A DNA stretch of 64,000 nucleotides from Salinarimonas soli (GTDB lineage Bacteria; Pseudomonadota; Alphaproteobacteria; Rhizobiales; Beijerinckiaceae). Below the pieces are notes generated by a model. The model saw nothing but the letters and a program-made list of their open reading frames with translations, made no database searches and had not been told where the DNA came from. The DNA lies in contig NZ_VUOA01000007.1 in NCBI RefSeq assembly GCF_008386575.1, positions 1 through 64,000 on the forward strand, given 5' to 3'. This document shows, piece by piece, positions 55,071-63,896 of this stretch. Both the position numbers and the translations under genes were made by a program. Numbering within the stretch: position 1 is the stretch's first letter; the number at the start of each line of letters is the position of its first letter.

Positions 55071-56239
55071 GGCTCACCTTCCACGGTGGCTTCGGCGAGA
55101 AGGGGCGCACCTCGCTCGCCGTCGCGGGCGGGGGCGTGCGGCTCCTCCTCGACGCCGGGATCGACACCGCCGCCACGGGCCCGGCGCGCTATCCGGCGAT
55201 CACCCCCGCCGAGCTCGCGGGGTTGGATGCGCTCCTCGTCACCCACGCCCACGAGGACCACCTCGCGGCCCTGGGCTGGTGCCTCGCGAACCGGTTCCGA
55301 GGCCGCATCCTCATGACGCCCGAAACCCTCGCGGAGCGCGAGTCCTGCCTGGCCGCCTATGCCGAGCCGCGCCATCGCGCGCCCGCCGCTCGTGCCCCCG
55401 TCGAGACCTTCCAGGCGGGCGAGACGCTTGCCTTCGGGGATCTCACCGTCGAGACCGGGCGGTCGGGCCATGCGGTGGGCGGCGTGTGGTTTCGCGTCCG
55501 AGACGTGAGCGGCGCGAGCGTGCTCTATTGCGGCGACACGGTGCCCCGCAGCCCGGTCCTCGCCATGGATCCGCTGCCCCCCAGCGACGTGGTCCTGTTC
55601 GACGCCTCCTACGGCGACGACGCCGTCCCGGCCGAGCGGCGCGCCGGCGACATACGGGCCCATCTCGCGGCCCGTCCCGGTCCCTGCCTGCTGCCGGTGC
55701 CCCTCCTGGGACGGCCCGTGGAGCTCCTGCGCCTCCTCGACCCGCCGATCGCGATCCACCGCCTCCTGCGCGAGCCGCTGCGGGCGCAGATCGCGGACGG
55801 CGCCTGGCTGCGCGAGGGCGCGGGGGCGGATCTCGCCTGGCGGCTGGACATGGCTCACGACTGGTCGGACGGGGAGCCCTTCCCGGGGCTCCCGCTCCTC
55901 GTCCACGACGCGATGGGGCTCGGCGGGCCGAGCCAGGAGGCCATTCCGCGGGCCGTCGCGGCGGGCGTGCCGATCCTGTTCACGGGACACCTGCCGACTG
56001 GCAGCCCCGGGGCGCTCGCTCTGGAGCGGGGCCGGGCCGACTGGATCCGCCTGCCCACCCATCCGACCTGGCCCGACAATCTCGAGACCCTCGACGCCTG
56101 CGGCCCGGCCTGGGCCACGGGCCATTCCTGCCCCGCGCCGGTCATGGCGGCGCTGGCCCGGCAGCGCCCGGGCGTGCTGCGGACCGTGCGGGTGGGCGAG
56201 ACGCTCGACGTTGCGGCGCTCGTCCGCGTTGGGGCCTGA
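55067..56239 (+). CDS. MBL-fold metallo-hydrolase attached to the ABC importer operon
   Basis: 390 residues. The binuclear metal motif is complete: H60-x-H62-x-D64-H65 (VTHAHEDHLAALG), a His in GRSGHAVGGVW, and Asp in LYCGDTVPRS, with a further TGH near the C-terminus. Its ATG overlaps the ATPase stop, so it belongs to the transporter operon. A phosphodiesterase or phosphonate-processing role would fit if the importer takes organophosphorus; other hydrolase roles are equally possible. Function not assigned. Confidence 0.8.
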   Translation: MRLTFHGGFGEKGRTSLAVAGGGVRLLLDAGIDTAATGPARYPAITPAELAGLDALLVTHAHEDHLAALGWCLANRFRGRILMTPETLAERESCLAAYAEPRHRAPAARAPVETFQAGETLAFGDLTVETGRSGHAVGGVWFRVRDVSGASVLYCGDTVPRSPVLAMDPLPPSDVVLFDASYGDDAVPAERRAGDIRAHLAARPGPCLLPVPLLGRPVELLRLLDPPIAIHRLLREPLRAQIADGAWLREGAGADLAWRLDMAHDWSDGEPFPGLPLLVHDAMGLGGPSQEAIPRAVAAGVPILFTGHLPTGSPGALALERGRADWIRLPTHPTWPDNLETLDACGPAWATGHSCPAPVMAALARQRPGVLRTVRVGETLDVAALVRVGA

Positions 56240-56250
56240 GCGGACCTCTG

Positions 56251-57222
56251 TCAGGCGGCGCTGCGGTCGGCGTCCGGGCCGAAATGGGCCTTGTAGCGGG
56301 GGTGGATCGCCGAGACCGGAAGCACGACGAGCACGTCCGTGGTGTTGAACTGCCGGTCGATCACCGCGCCCTCGCCGAAGCTGGCGCCGAGCCGCAGATA
56401 GCCTTTGATGAGCGGCGGCAGGGCGTGCAGCGCCATCTTCGGGTCCACGGCCTCCCTCGGCAGCCGGTCCATGGCGACGAAGCGGCGGCTGACGGCCCGG
56501 GCGCGCCACCCCTCGGGGGCGCTGGCGTGATGGTGCAGGAAGCTCAAGGGCAGGGCAAGCCGGTCGGGATCCGTCCCCTCCAGGCTGGCGCAGCCCAGCA
56601 TCACGTCGATGCGATGGTGGAGGACATAGGCCCAGATGCCCTGCCACAGGAGCTCCACCGTGCGCTTGTTGCGGTAGTCCTTGAGCACGCAGGAACGGCC
56701 GAGCTCCAGGAAGCGCAGGCCCGCATGGGCGCGCATGACGGGCGCGATGTCGTACTCGTCCGCCGTGTAGAAGCCGAAGGCCCGCTCGGCCACCTCCTGG
56801 CGCAGCAGCCGGTAGGTGCCGACGACCTGCCGCCCTGCGGGCGCGTCGTGATCGATGACGAGGAGATGGTCGCAGGAGGCGTCGTAGCCGTCGAAGTCGC
56901 GCCCGGTGAGCCGCACGGCGGTGGACGGCCGGGCCGCCATCTCGCCATAGAACACCTCGAAGCGCAGGCGCTGCGCCCGGCGGATCTCGCGGGCCGAGGT
57001 GGCGAGGCGCACCTCGAGCGGCCCGATGCGGCCGAGCGTCGGGCCAAGGCCGGCGCCGCGCCGGCCCGCGAGGTGGAGCGGCGCCCCGGGAAAGAAGCCG
57101 ATCGCCGCCGAGCCGCCCTTGCGCAGCGGCGCGAGCAGGGCCGAGAGCGGCGGGATGGGCCGGGTGCTGCTGCCCGGCATGGGCCGGCTGCCTGACGGAT
57201 CCTGCACGGCGAGCGGTGCCAT
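56251..57222 (-). CDS. OlsB-like GNAT acyltransferase (ornithine lipid synthesis)
   Basis: About 323 residues. After a Pro/Ser-rich N-terminus comes the OlsB/hemolysin-like core: AREIRRAQRLRFEVFYGEMA near 82, CDHLLVIDHDAPAGRQVVGT, ELGRSCVLKDYRNKRTVELL near 182, and SFLHHHASAPEGW. These are the conserved blocks of the acyl-ACP:ornithine N-acyltransferase family that makes lyso-ornithine lipid. OlsA, the second acyltransferase, is not in the window. ATG 57222 follows GAGG; ATG 57234 is an alternative start. Confidence 0.82.
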   Translation of the reverse strand: MAPLAVQDPSGSRPMPGSSTRPIPPLSALLAPLRKGGSAAIGFFPGAPLHLAGRRGAGLGPTLGRIGPLEVRLATSAREIRRAQRLRFEVFYGEMAARPSTAVRLTGRDFDGYDASCDHLLVIDHDAPAGRQVVGTYRLLRQEVAERAFGFYTADEYDIAPVMRAHAGLRFLELGRSCVLKDYRNKRTVELLWQGIWAYVLHHRIDVMLGCASLEGTDPDRLALPLSFLHHHASAPEGWRARAVSRRFVAMDRLPREAVDPKMALHALPPLIKGYLRLGASFGEGAVIDRQFNTTDVLVVLPVSAIHPRYKAHFGPDADRSAA

Positions 57223-57336
57223 GTCGCGCCTCATCGGCGGCCGTCCCGCCGCCGTCCCCTGACCCAGACCATAGGATCACGACCCCTGGATGACAAAGGT
57301 CGGGGCGCGTGACAAGCCGGACGGATGGCGCTGGGC

Positions 57337-59427
57337 TCAGGAGGCGCGTGCCAGCCCCGCCTCTTCCCCCGCCACGAGGGCGAGGAGCCGGCGCAGGTCG
57401 AGGGGCTTCGACAGGAAGCCGTCGAGGCCCGCGGCCTCGGCCGCCGCGCGGTCCTCGCTCAGAACGTTGGCGGAGAGCGCGACGACGCGAAGCCGCGTGG
57501 CGCATCCGAAGGTCGCCTCGGCCCGGCGGATGCGCCGGGTCACCTCCAGTCCGTCGAGGCCCGGCATGCGCACGTCCATGAGCACGAGATCGTAGGGCGA
57601 GCGCCGGCCGTCGAGGGCCGCTTCGCTCAAGGTCAGCGCCTCGTTGCCGTCCTTCGCCCAGTCGACCGCCGCGCCGATCTTCTGCAGCGCCTTGATGGCA
57701 AGGAGCGCGTTGATCTCGTTGTCCTCGGCGAGCAGGATGCGCCGGGGCCCCGGCAGGGGCGGAGCGGCCATGCGCCGCCGGGGCGTGCGGGCGACGGGCG
57801 GCGCCCCCGCGGACGCGGGGCCGACGCCCGACAGGCGCTCGGCAAGCGAGCGGGCCCGGACGGGCTTCACCAGATAGGCGTCGAAGCCCGCTGCGCCGGG
57901 CGGGCCGAAGTCGCGGCGCTCGAAGGGCGAGAGCAGCACCACGAGGCGCCCCACCCCGGCGCGGCGCGCCCGGGCCGCGACCTCGCGCACGCTCTCCTCC
58001 CCGAAGGCGCAATCGGCGATGAGCACGTCCACCCGCCCGCGGTCGAGGAGCGCCCCCGCCTCGGCCGAGGTCTGCGCCACCGCGACATCGGCGCCGGACT
58101 CGGCGAGGCGCCGAGCGAGATAGGGCGCCTCGAAGGGGGAGCGGCCGAGCACGAGGACGCGGCGCCCGGCGGCGCCCTCGATCCCGGCCGGCCCCTTCGC
58201 GCCGTCGGCGTCGGGCAGGGGCACGCTCACCTGGAACCTGGAGCCGAAGCCCGGCTGGCTCTCGACGGCGATCTCGCCCTGCATGCGCTCGACGATGCGC
58301 CGGGTGATGGCGAGCCCCAGCCCCGTGCCGCCGTGCCGGCGGCTGTGGCTGCCGTCGCCCTGCTCGAACTCCTCGAAGAGGAGCGGCATGCGCTCGGGCG
58401 CGATCCCGGGCCCCGTATCGGCCACGGTGACGACGATGGAGCCCGCGACGCCGCGGGTCACCTCGACGCCGACGCCGCCCTCCTCCGTGAACTTCACGGC
58501 GTTGCCGGCTAGGTTCACGAGCACCTGCCGCAGGCGGTCGGAATCGCCGATCACCATGCGCGGCACCCCGCGCGCCACGAAGGCCGCGATCTCGATCCCC
58601 TTGCCCTGCGCGCGCGGCGCCAGGAGCTCGACGACGCCCTCCACGAGGGCATGCAGGTCGAACACGTCCGAGGAGAGGTCGAGCTTGCCCGCCTCGATCT
58701 TGGAGAAATCGAGGATCTCGTCGATGAGCGAGAGCAGGGCCACGCCGGAGGTCTCGATGGCCTCCGCGTAGCTCGTCTGCTCGCCGTCGAGCGCGGTGTC
58801 GAGCAGGAGCTCGGTCATGCCGAGGATGCCGTTCATCGGCGTGCGGATCTCGTGGGTGACGGTGGCGAGGAAGCGCGACTTCGCCTCGCTCGCGGCCTCC
58901 GCCTTGGCGCGGGCGTCCTGGAGGGCGCGCTCGGCCGCGACCCGGTCGGTGACCTCGCGCCCGGCCCGCAGGGTCTCGATCCGCCCGTCGGGCCCGGCGA
59001 TCACCGTCTCGATCCAGGCGATCCAGACGAGGCCGCCGGGGGTCTCGATCGCCTCGTCCATGCAGCGCGCACCGTCGTCGAGCACCTGCACGCCGCCGGT
59101 CTCGGCCACCTGGGGCCGCACGGTGCTGCCGACGAGCGCCTCCCGGGTTTCGCCCACAAGCCGCGCGAAGCCCTCGTTGGCGAAGGTGATCCGGCCCTCG
59201 CCGTCACGGCGCACGATGATGTCGAGCTGGGCCTCCACGAGGGCGCGGTAGCTCTCCTCGCGCTCGGCAAGCCGCCACAGCTCGTCCTGGAGCCGCTCCA
59301 CCTGGGCGTCGAGGGAGGCGGCGCGACGGCGCTCGCGCACGACGCTCGCCGCCGCAAGCGCGGCGGCGAGCGTCGAAAGCGCGATCAGGACGGGGAGCGC
59401 GAGCGGTCCCCACGTCGACGAGATCAT
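57337..59427 (-). CDS. Hybrid sensor histidine kinase
   Basis: 696 residues. An N-terminal membrane segment (8-30), a coiled coil (32-60) and a PAS domain (about 63-170, [20 protein letters not shown]) lead to the kinase core. The phospho-accepting H192 lies in [15 protein letters not shown], and the ATPase motifs include [16 protein letters not shown] and [14 protein letters not shown]. Two receivers follow: the first (about 435-545) has a DCAF Asp but lacks the acidic pair; the second is complete with D618 (VLMDVRMPG). Signal and partners unknown. ATG at 59427. Confidence 0.9.
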   Translation of the reverse strand: MISSTWGPLALPVLIALSTLAAALAAASVVRERRRAASLDAQVERLQDELWRLAEREESYRALVEAQLDIIVRRDGEGRITFANEGFARLVGETREALVGSTVRPQVAETGGVQVLDDGARCMDEAIETPGGLVWIAWIETVIAGPDGRIETLRAGREVTDRVAAERALQDARAKAEAASEAKSRFLATVTHEIRTPMNGILGMTELLLDTALDGEQTSYAEAIETSGVALLSLIDEILDFSKIEAGKLDLSSDVFDLHALVEGVVELLAPRAQGKGIEIAAFVARGVPRMVIGDSDRLRQVLVNLAGNAVKFTEEGGVGVEVTRGVAGSIVVTVADTGPGIAPERMPLLFEEFEQGDGSHSRRHGGTGLGLAITRRIVERMQGEIAVESQPGFGSRFQVSVPLPDADGAKGPAGIEGAAGRRVLVLGRSPFEAPYLARRLAESGADVAVAQTSAEAGALLDRGRVDVLIADCAFGEESVREVAARARRAGVGRLVVLLSPFERRDFGPPGAAGFDAYLVKPVRARSLAERLSGVGPASAGAPPVARTPRRRMAAPPLPGPRRILLAEDNEINALLAIKALQKIGAAVDWAKDGNEALTLSEAALDGRRSPYDLVLMDVRMPGLDGLEVTRRIRRAEATFGCATRLRVVALSANVLSEDRAAAEAAGLDGFLSKPLDLRRLLALVAGEEAGLARAS

Positions 59428-59511
59428 TCAGCCGGCCCCGCACATGAACGGGCACGATGCCAGGGAGGGCTGAAAAGAGCTTTGAAAAGAGCGGTTTACG
59501 AGCGGATAGCG

Positions 59512-59540
59512 AAACGGCTCGCATTGCGCGCGAGCCGTTT
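59512..59540 (-). terminator. Hairpin downstream of the H1-like gene
   Basis: A 10-bp stem, AAACGGCTCG (59512-59521) with CGAGCCGTTT (59531-59540), has a 9-nt loop. It lies 22 nt after the stop of the leftward histone-like gene, with a short T-run on the minus strand. Confidence 0.6.
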
Positions 59541-59562
59541 ACGGGGCATCAATCCCCGCGCC

Positions 59563-59967
59563 TCAGGCCTTGGCGGGAGCCGGACGGGCGCCCGACGCCT
59601 TGGCGGCTCCGGCCTTGGGCTTCGCGGCGGCCTTCGCGGGCGCCTTGGCGGCGGCAGGCTTGGCAGCGGCGGGCTTGGCGGCGGTGGTCGCCTTGGCGCT
59701 CGCGGCGGCCTTGGTGCCGGCCTTCACGGCGGCGTCCTTGGCGGCCTTCGCGAGGGGCTTGGCGGCGCTGGCGACGGGCTTGGCCGCCTTCACGACGGGC
59801 TCGACGGCGTCGAGGGTGGGCTTCGCCTTGGTGGCGACGTCGTTCGCCACATCGGTGGCGCCCTTCACGGCGCCCTCGACGACGAGGGTCGCCACCTCGG
59901 CCACGGCGGCGGCGGCCTTCGACACCACCTCTTTCATCGTCACGGTCTTCTTCTCGCGCTTGGGCAT
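59563..59967 (-). CDS. Histone H1-like Ala/Lys-rich protein
   Basis: 134 residues. MPKREKKTVTMKEVVSKAAA opens a helical section, followed by a tail of Ala-Lys-Pro repeats (KPVASAAKPLAKAAKDAAV, AAKPAAAKAPAKAAAKPKAG). The composition resembles AlgP/HctA-like and eukaryotic H1 tails, so a nucleoid-associated role is possible. The ATG at 59967 is preceded by GGGAG; an open frame continues 8 codons upstream. An alanine-rich frame also runs on the other strand but lacks a ribosome site. Confidence 0.75.
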   Translation of the reverse strand: MPKREKKTVTMKEVVSKAAAAVAEVATLVVEGAVKGATDVANDVATKAKPTLDAVEPVVKAAKPVASAAKPLAKAAKDAAVKAGTKAAASAKATTAAKPAAAKPAAAKAPAKAAAKPKAGAAKASGARPAPAKA

Positions 59968-60135
59968 CTCGCATGCTCCCTGCAGGCGCACGAAGCTGCG
60001 CCGTTGACGGGGAAACTCGTTGCAGTCCCAGGGGTTCCGAGAACTGCTGACTTACACAACTCGCATCATTGACGCGAGTGCTCTGGTCCTTCAACCTCTG
60101 CTCAAGCGCGCCGCAGCAGCGTAGGGGAGCTTGCA

Positions 60136-60843
60136 ATGGGTGACAATTTAGGTCTGGCCGTAATGGAGTCCAGATGGGAGCGTCAACGGAACATATCGGT
60201 CAAAAGTCTTTTCGATGTGCTCTCCGACATCCATCTACGGACCACCCATGGCTTCATCTACGAAATGTTCGGAAGCAAATCATCTTTTAGGGAGGTTTTC
60301 AAAAGGTTAAGCGCGGAAAATACAATTAGGAGAATTTACATTGCGACCCACGGCTCGGCTAAAACCGGAAATTTGACCGCCATTAATGACGACGAGATAT
60401 CGAAGATTGTACTGCGCAACACACTGAGAGATTTAGCGAGCATAAGAGGGGCTAAAATCAGAGGTTTGTACTTAGGAAGTTGCTATACCGGAACCAAATA
60501 TCTCGCCGATTTTATTTTTTATGACGGAGATGACGGGCACGATATCCCAATCAAGTGGCTGGCTGGTTATTCTGAGGAAATTGATTGGATACAATCAGCA
60601 GCTTTGGATCTTTTATTCTGGAGCACTTTCTACGATGTCCGTAATGAACTTCGAAGCGCAACATCGGATCCAAGCGAATTGAAGATTGTGAAGCAGACAG
60701 CGGCACTCATAAAGGCGAGAGCATCGGGCCTCTGCGACGAGTTAGGATTCGAGGTTTGGGTGCGTTCGCGTTCCCATGGAACGCGTGGCTTGATTGCAAG
60801 CGCAGACAGCGACGCCGATACCGATGATCTTGAGGCAGCATAA
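60136..60843 (+). CDS. Stand-alone caspase/CHAT-like protein, A+T-rich and probably acquired
   Basis: 235 residues. A putative His-Cys dyad of clan CD peptidases is visible: H72 in IYIATHGSAKTG and C116 in GLYLGSCYTGTKYL, each after a hydrophobic strand, as in caspase and CHAT proteases. IKWLAGYSEEIDWIQSAALD follows, comparable to the CHAT segment after the catalytic Cys. No signal peptide or membrane segment. Base composition is alien: 60301-60360 is 45% G+C and 60481-60540 is 43%, against about 70% in the adjacent gene (61261-61320). The ATG at 60136 follows TAGGGGAG. No gasdermin, TPR or NLR partner is adjacent. Role unknown; defence or cell-death function is a hypothesis. Confidence 0.72.
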   Translation: MGDNLGLAVMESRWERQRNISVKSLFDVLSDIHLRTTHGFIYEMFGSKSSFREVFKRLSAENTIRRIYIATHGSAKTGNLTAINDDEISKIVLRNTLRDLASIRGAKIRGLYLGSCYTGTKYLADFIFYDGDDGHDIPIKWLAGYSEEIDWIQSAALDLLFWSTFYDVRNELRSATSDPSELKIVKQTAALIKARASGLCDELGFEVWVRSRSHGTRGLIASADSDADTDDLEAA

Positions 60844-60891
60844 ACACAGAACGACCTACCAACGTCATCGCCCACGTCGCGAGATCGGCCC

Positions 60892-62430
60892 CTACGCAGC
60901 CGCCGGCCGGCGGTCCAGGGTCGAGCGGTAGGAGAGGGCCTCGGCGATGTGGAGGCGGCGCACGCGGTCCTCGCCGTCGAGGTCGGCGAGCGTGCGGGCG
61001 ACCTTGAGCACCCGGTGGAAGCCGCGGGCCGAGAGGCGCATGGCCTCGGCTGCGTCGCGGATGAGGCGGATGCCGTCGGCGTCCGGCCGGGCCGCGTCCT
61101 CGATGAGCGGCGCGGGGCAGGCCGCGTTGGTGGTGACGCCCTCGACGCCGAGCGCCGCGTAGCGTTGCGTCTGGCGCTCGCGGGCGGCCGCGACCCGGGC
61201 GGCTGCCTCCGCCGAGCCTTCCGCGGGCGGGGGCAGGATGAGGTCGGCGGCGGTGACCGCCGGCACGTCGATGACGAGGTCGATGCGATCGAGGAGCGGC
61301 CCCGACAGCCGGGCCTGGTACTGCGCCATGCAGCGCTCGTTCGGGCCCCGGCGGCAGGCATAGCCCGGCTCCGTGGCTTGGCCGCAGCGGCAGGGGTTCA
61401 TGGCGGCGACGAGCTGGAAGCGCGCCGGATAGGTCACCCGGTGGTTCGCCCGCGCGATCATCACCTCCCCCGTCTCGATGGGCTGGCGCAGGGAGTCGAG
61501 CACGTTGGGCTGGAACTCGGGCAATTCGTCGAGGAAGAGCACGCCGCGATGGGCGAGCGACACCTCGCCGGGCCTCGCATTGATCCCGCCGCCCACCAGG
61601 GCCGCCATGGAGGCCGAATGGTGCGGCGCCCGGAAGGGACGCCGGTCGGAGAGCGCGCCCTCGCGGATGAGCCCCGCGATGGACTGGACCATCGACACCT
61701 CGAGGAGCTCGCGGGGCAGGAGCGGCGGCAGGATCGAGGGCAGGCGCTGGGCGAGCATCGACTTGCCGGCGCCCGGCGGCCCGGACATGAGCAGGTTGTG
61801 CCCGCCCGCCGCGGCGATCTCGAGCGTCCGCTTGGCGCTCTCCTGGCCCTTGATGTCGCGCAGGTCCGGCAGGCTCGACGCGAGGCGCTGCACGGCGGGC
61901 TCGGGACGGGCGAGAATCTGCGTGCCCTTGAAGTGGTTGGCGAGCTGGATGAGGGAGCGCGGCGCCAGCACCTCGATCTCGCTCGACGCCCAGGCGGCTT
62001 CCGCCCCGCAGGGCGCCGGGCAGATGAGCCCGTGCCCGCGCGAGCTCGCCGCGATGGCCGCGGGCAGCACGCCCGCCACCGCCGTGATCGTGCCGTCGAG
62101 CGCAAGCTCGCCCAAAACCGTGAACCCGTCGAGGGCGTCCGCCGGCACGGCGCCGATCGCCGCCATCACGGCGAGCGCGATGGGCAGGTCGTAATGGCTC
62201 CCCTCCTTGGGCAGATCGGCGGGGGCGAGGTTCACGGTGATCCGCTTGTTGGGCAGGGCGAGGCCTGAGGCGATCAGCGCCGAGCGCACCCGCTCGCGCG
62301 ATTCGCCCACCGCCTTGTCGGGCAGGCCCACCACGTTGAACACCACGTTCCCCGGCGAGATCTGCACCTGGACGTCGACGGCCCGTGCCTCGATGCCCTC
62401 GAAGGCGACGGTGGCGACGCGCGTGACCAT
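60892..62430 (-). CDS. comM: YifB/ComM family Mg-chelatase-like AAA ATPase
   Basis: 512 residues. The N-terminal ChlI-like domain (SPGNVVFNVVGLPDKAVGES) precedes the AAA core with Walker A GPPGAGKS (217-224), Walker B region RGVLFLDELPEFQPNVLDSL and arginine-finger part. The Cys-containing stretch (MNPCRCGQATEPGYACRR) typical of the family follows, and a C-terminal Mg_chelatase_C domain. ComM is a branch-migration helicase that aids chromosomal integration of transforming DNA; in non-competent bacteria its role is unclear. ATG at 62430. Confidence 0.92.
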   Translation of the reverse strand: MVTRVATVAFEGIEARAVDVQVQISPGNVVFNVVGLPDKAVGESRERVRSALIASGLALPNKRITVNLAPADLPKEGSHYDLPIALAVMAAIGAVPADALDGFTVLGELALDGTITAVAGVLPAAIAASSRGHGLICPAPCGAEAAWASSEIEVLAPRSLIQLANHFKGTQILARPEPAVQRLASSLPDLRDIKGQESAKRTLEIAAAGGHNLLMSGPPGAGKSMLAQRLPSILPPLLPRELLEVSMVQSIAGLIREGALSDRRPFRAPHHSASMAALVGGGINARPGEVSLAHRGVLFLDELPEFQPNVLDSLRQPIETGEVMIARANHRVTYPARFQLVAAMNPCRCGQATEPGYACRRGPNERCMAQYQARLSGPLLDRIDLVIDVPAVTAADLILPPPAEGSAEAAARVAAARERQTQRYAALGVEGVTTNAACPAPLIEDAARPDADGIRLIRDAAEAMRLSARGFHRVLKVARTLADLDGEDRVRRLHIAEALSYRSTLDRRPAAA

Positions 62431-62501
62431 GCAACTCTCCCCTCGAATAAGCCAAGCTTAAGCTGTGGAGGGGTTGCAGGACAAGCAGGCGATGAGCGGA
62501 T

Positions 62502-63014
62502 CTAGCGCGCGCCCAGCACCCGCAGCATCCGGACCTGCCGGGTGATGGCGCCCACGTTCACGAGCGACAGGCGGCGGCGCTCCCCCGTGAGGCGCCCGAC
62601 GATGGCGTCGACATCGGCGCGGCGGACGCGGGCAACGGTGATCAGGGGGCCGGAGCCGCCCTTCCAGGGGCGGGACATGAGGGAGGGGAGCACGGCGGCG
62701 AGCACGTCCCCCTCCCCGCTCGCGGGCTCGTGGAGGAAGATCGGGTGGACGGTCTTCTCCCAGGCCTCCGTCACGTGGGCGACGATGAGGCTCGGGTCGA
62801 GGCCGAACTCCTCCAGCTCCAGGCACCAGGCCCACTGGTAGATGTGCTCCAGCTCGTAATCGACCTTGCTCCCCCGCCCCGGACGGCTGCCGAGCGGGAT
62901 CCCGAGGCGCTTCAGGTGCTTCAGGCGCCCGCGGAAGGCCGCCTTCTGGACCCGCTCGTCGGCTCCGAACAGGCCGGCGAGGATCGTCTCGGCCTGGGCA
63001 TAGGTGAACGCCAC
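62502..63014 (-). CDS. Hypothetical protein divergent from pyrF
   Basis: 170 residues from GTG 63014, which has GGGGAG six bases upstream. [20 protein letters not shown] starts a helical domain, then [40 protein letters not shown], and a C-terminal beta/alpha section ([20 protein letters not shown]). The [11 protein letters not shown] and tyrosine-rich helices suggest a small DNA-binding (winged-helix-like) domain, but this is only a visual guess. No family recognised. A longer frame upstream would run to 63233 across the pyrF leader and is not supported. Confidence 0.6.
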   Translation of the reverse strand: MAFTYAQAETILAGLFGADERVQKAAFRGRLKHLKRLGIPLGSRPGRGSKVDYELEHIYQWAWCLELEEFGLDPSLIVAHVTEAWEKTVHPIFLHEPASGEGDVLAAVLPSLMSRPWKGGSGPLITVARVRRADVDAIVGRLTGERRRLSLVNVGAITRQVRMLRVLGAR

Positions 63015-63192
63015 TGGGATCTCCCCGGAACGGGGCGCGGCCCCTTGGATCACGGGGCCGATTCTATCGGTGCAAGCCTGCACTTTGATTAACCGGGCAC
63101 GCGTGTGGAGAAACGGCCGCCCAGCGCGCCGCCGGTTTGACTCCGCCACCTTCGTCGTGGTCCATCGGCCGGCCGACCGCAGGAGCGCGCCC

Positions 63193-63885
63193 GTGACCGA
63201 CCCCCGCGACCGTCTCATCGTGGCCCTCGACATGGCCTCCGTGGCGGAGGCCGAGCGCCTCGTGGCGCGGCTCGGCGACGAGGTGACGTTCTACAAGATC
63301 GGCTATCGGCTGGGCTATGCCGGCGGCCTCGCCTTCGCCCGCACCCTCGTCGACGCCGGCCGCAAGGTCTTCCTCGACCTGAAGCTCCACGACATCGGCA
63401 ACACGGTGGAGGAGGGCGTCGCCTCCGTGGCGGGCCTGGGCGCCACCTTCCTCACCGTCCACGCCTATCCCCAGACCATGCGGGCCGCCATGCGCGGCAA
63501 GGGCGGGTCCGGCCTCGCCATCCTCGCCGTCACCGTGCTCACCTCCTACGACGAGGGGGACATGCGGGAGGCGGGCTATGCCGGGGGCGTGGACGACCTC
63601 GTGGCCACCCGCACGGCGCAGGCCCGCGACATCGGGATCGACGGCATCGTGTGCGCCGCCACGGAGGCCGCCCGGGTGCGGGCTATCGCCGGCCCCAGCC
63701 GACTCATCGTGACCCCCGGCATCCGCCCGGCCTGGGCCGATGCCGGCGACCAGAAGCGCATCGTCACGCCCCGCGACGCCATCCGCGCCGGGGTCGACCA
63801 CCTCGTGGTCGGCCGCCCGATCACCCACGCCGCCGACCCGTTCGATGCCGCGCGCCGGATCGTCGACGAGATCAACGAGAGCTGA
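63193..63885 (+). CDS. pyrF: Orotidine-5'-phosphate decarboxylase
   Basis: 230 residues. It catalyses OMP to UMP, the last step of pyrimidine synthesis. The active-site tetrad region is [14 protein letters not shown], with D62, K64 and D67. [20 protein letters not shown] and [20 protein letters not shown] are the phosphate-binding blocks near the C-terminus. The GTG start at 63193 follows AGGAG. It is followed after 11 nt by a DUF1330 gene. Confidence 0.94.
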   Translation: MTDPRDRLIVALDMASVAEAERLVARLGDEVTFYKIGYRLGYAGGLAFARTLVDAGRKVFLDLKLHDIGNTVEEGVASVAGLGATFLTVHAYPQTMRAAMRGKGGSGLAILAVTVLTSYDEGDMREAGYAGGVDDLVATRTAQARDIGIDGIVCAATEAARVRAIAGPSRLIVTPGIRPAWADAGDQKRIVTPRDAIRAGVDHLVVGRPITHAADPFDAARRIVDEINES

Positions 63886-63896
63886 AGGAGGAAGCC

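Noticed and set aside
59570-60007. Plus-strand alanine-rich frame opposite the H1-like gene
   Set aside because: It has no ribosome site and is the complement of Ala/Lys-rich codons; the minus-strand frame has a better start and terminator.
60136-60843. A gasdermin-, NLR- or TPR-CHAT-type partner next to the caspase-like gene
   Set aside because: The flanking genes are an H1-like protein and comM; no pore-forming or sensor gene could be found within a few kb.
62502-63233. Longer upstream start for the hypothetical gene near pyrF
   Set aside because: It would cover the pyrF leader and start codon; the GTG at 63014 has a strong ribosome site.
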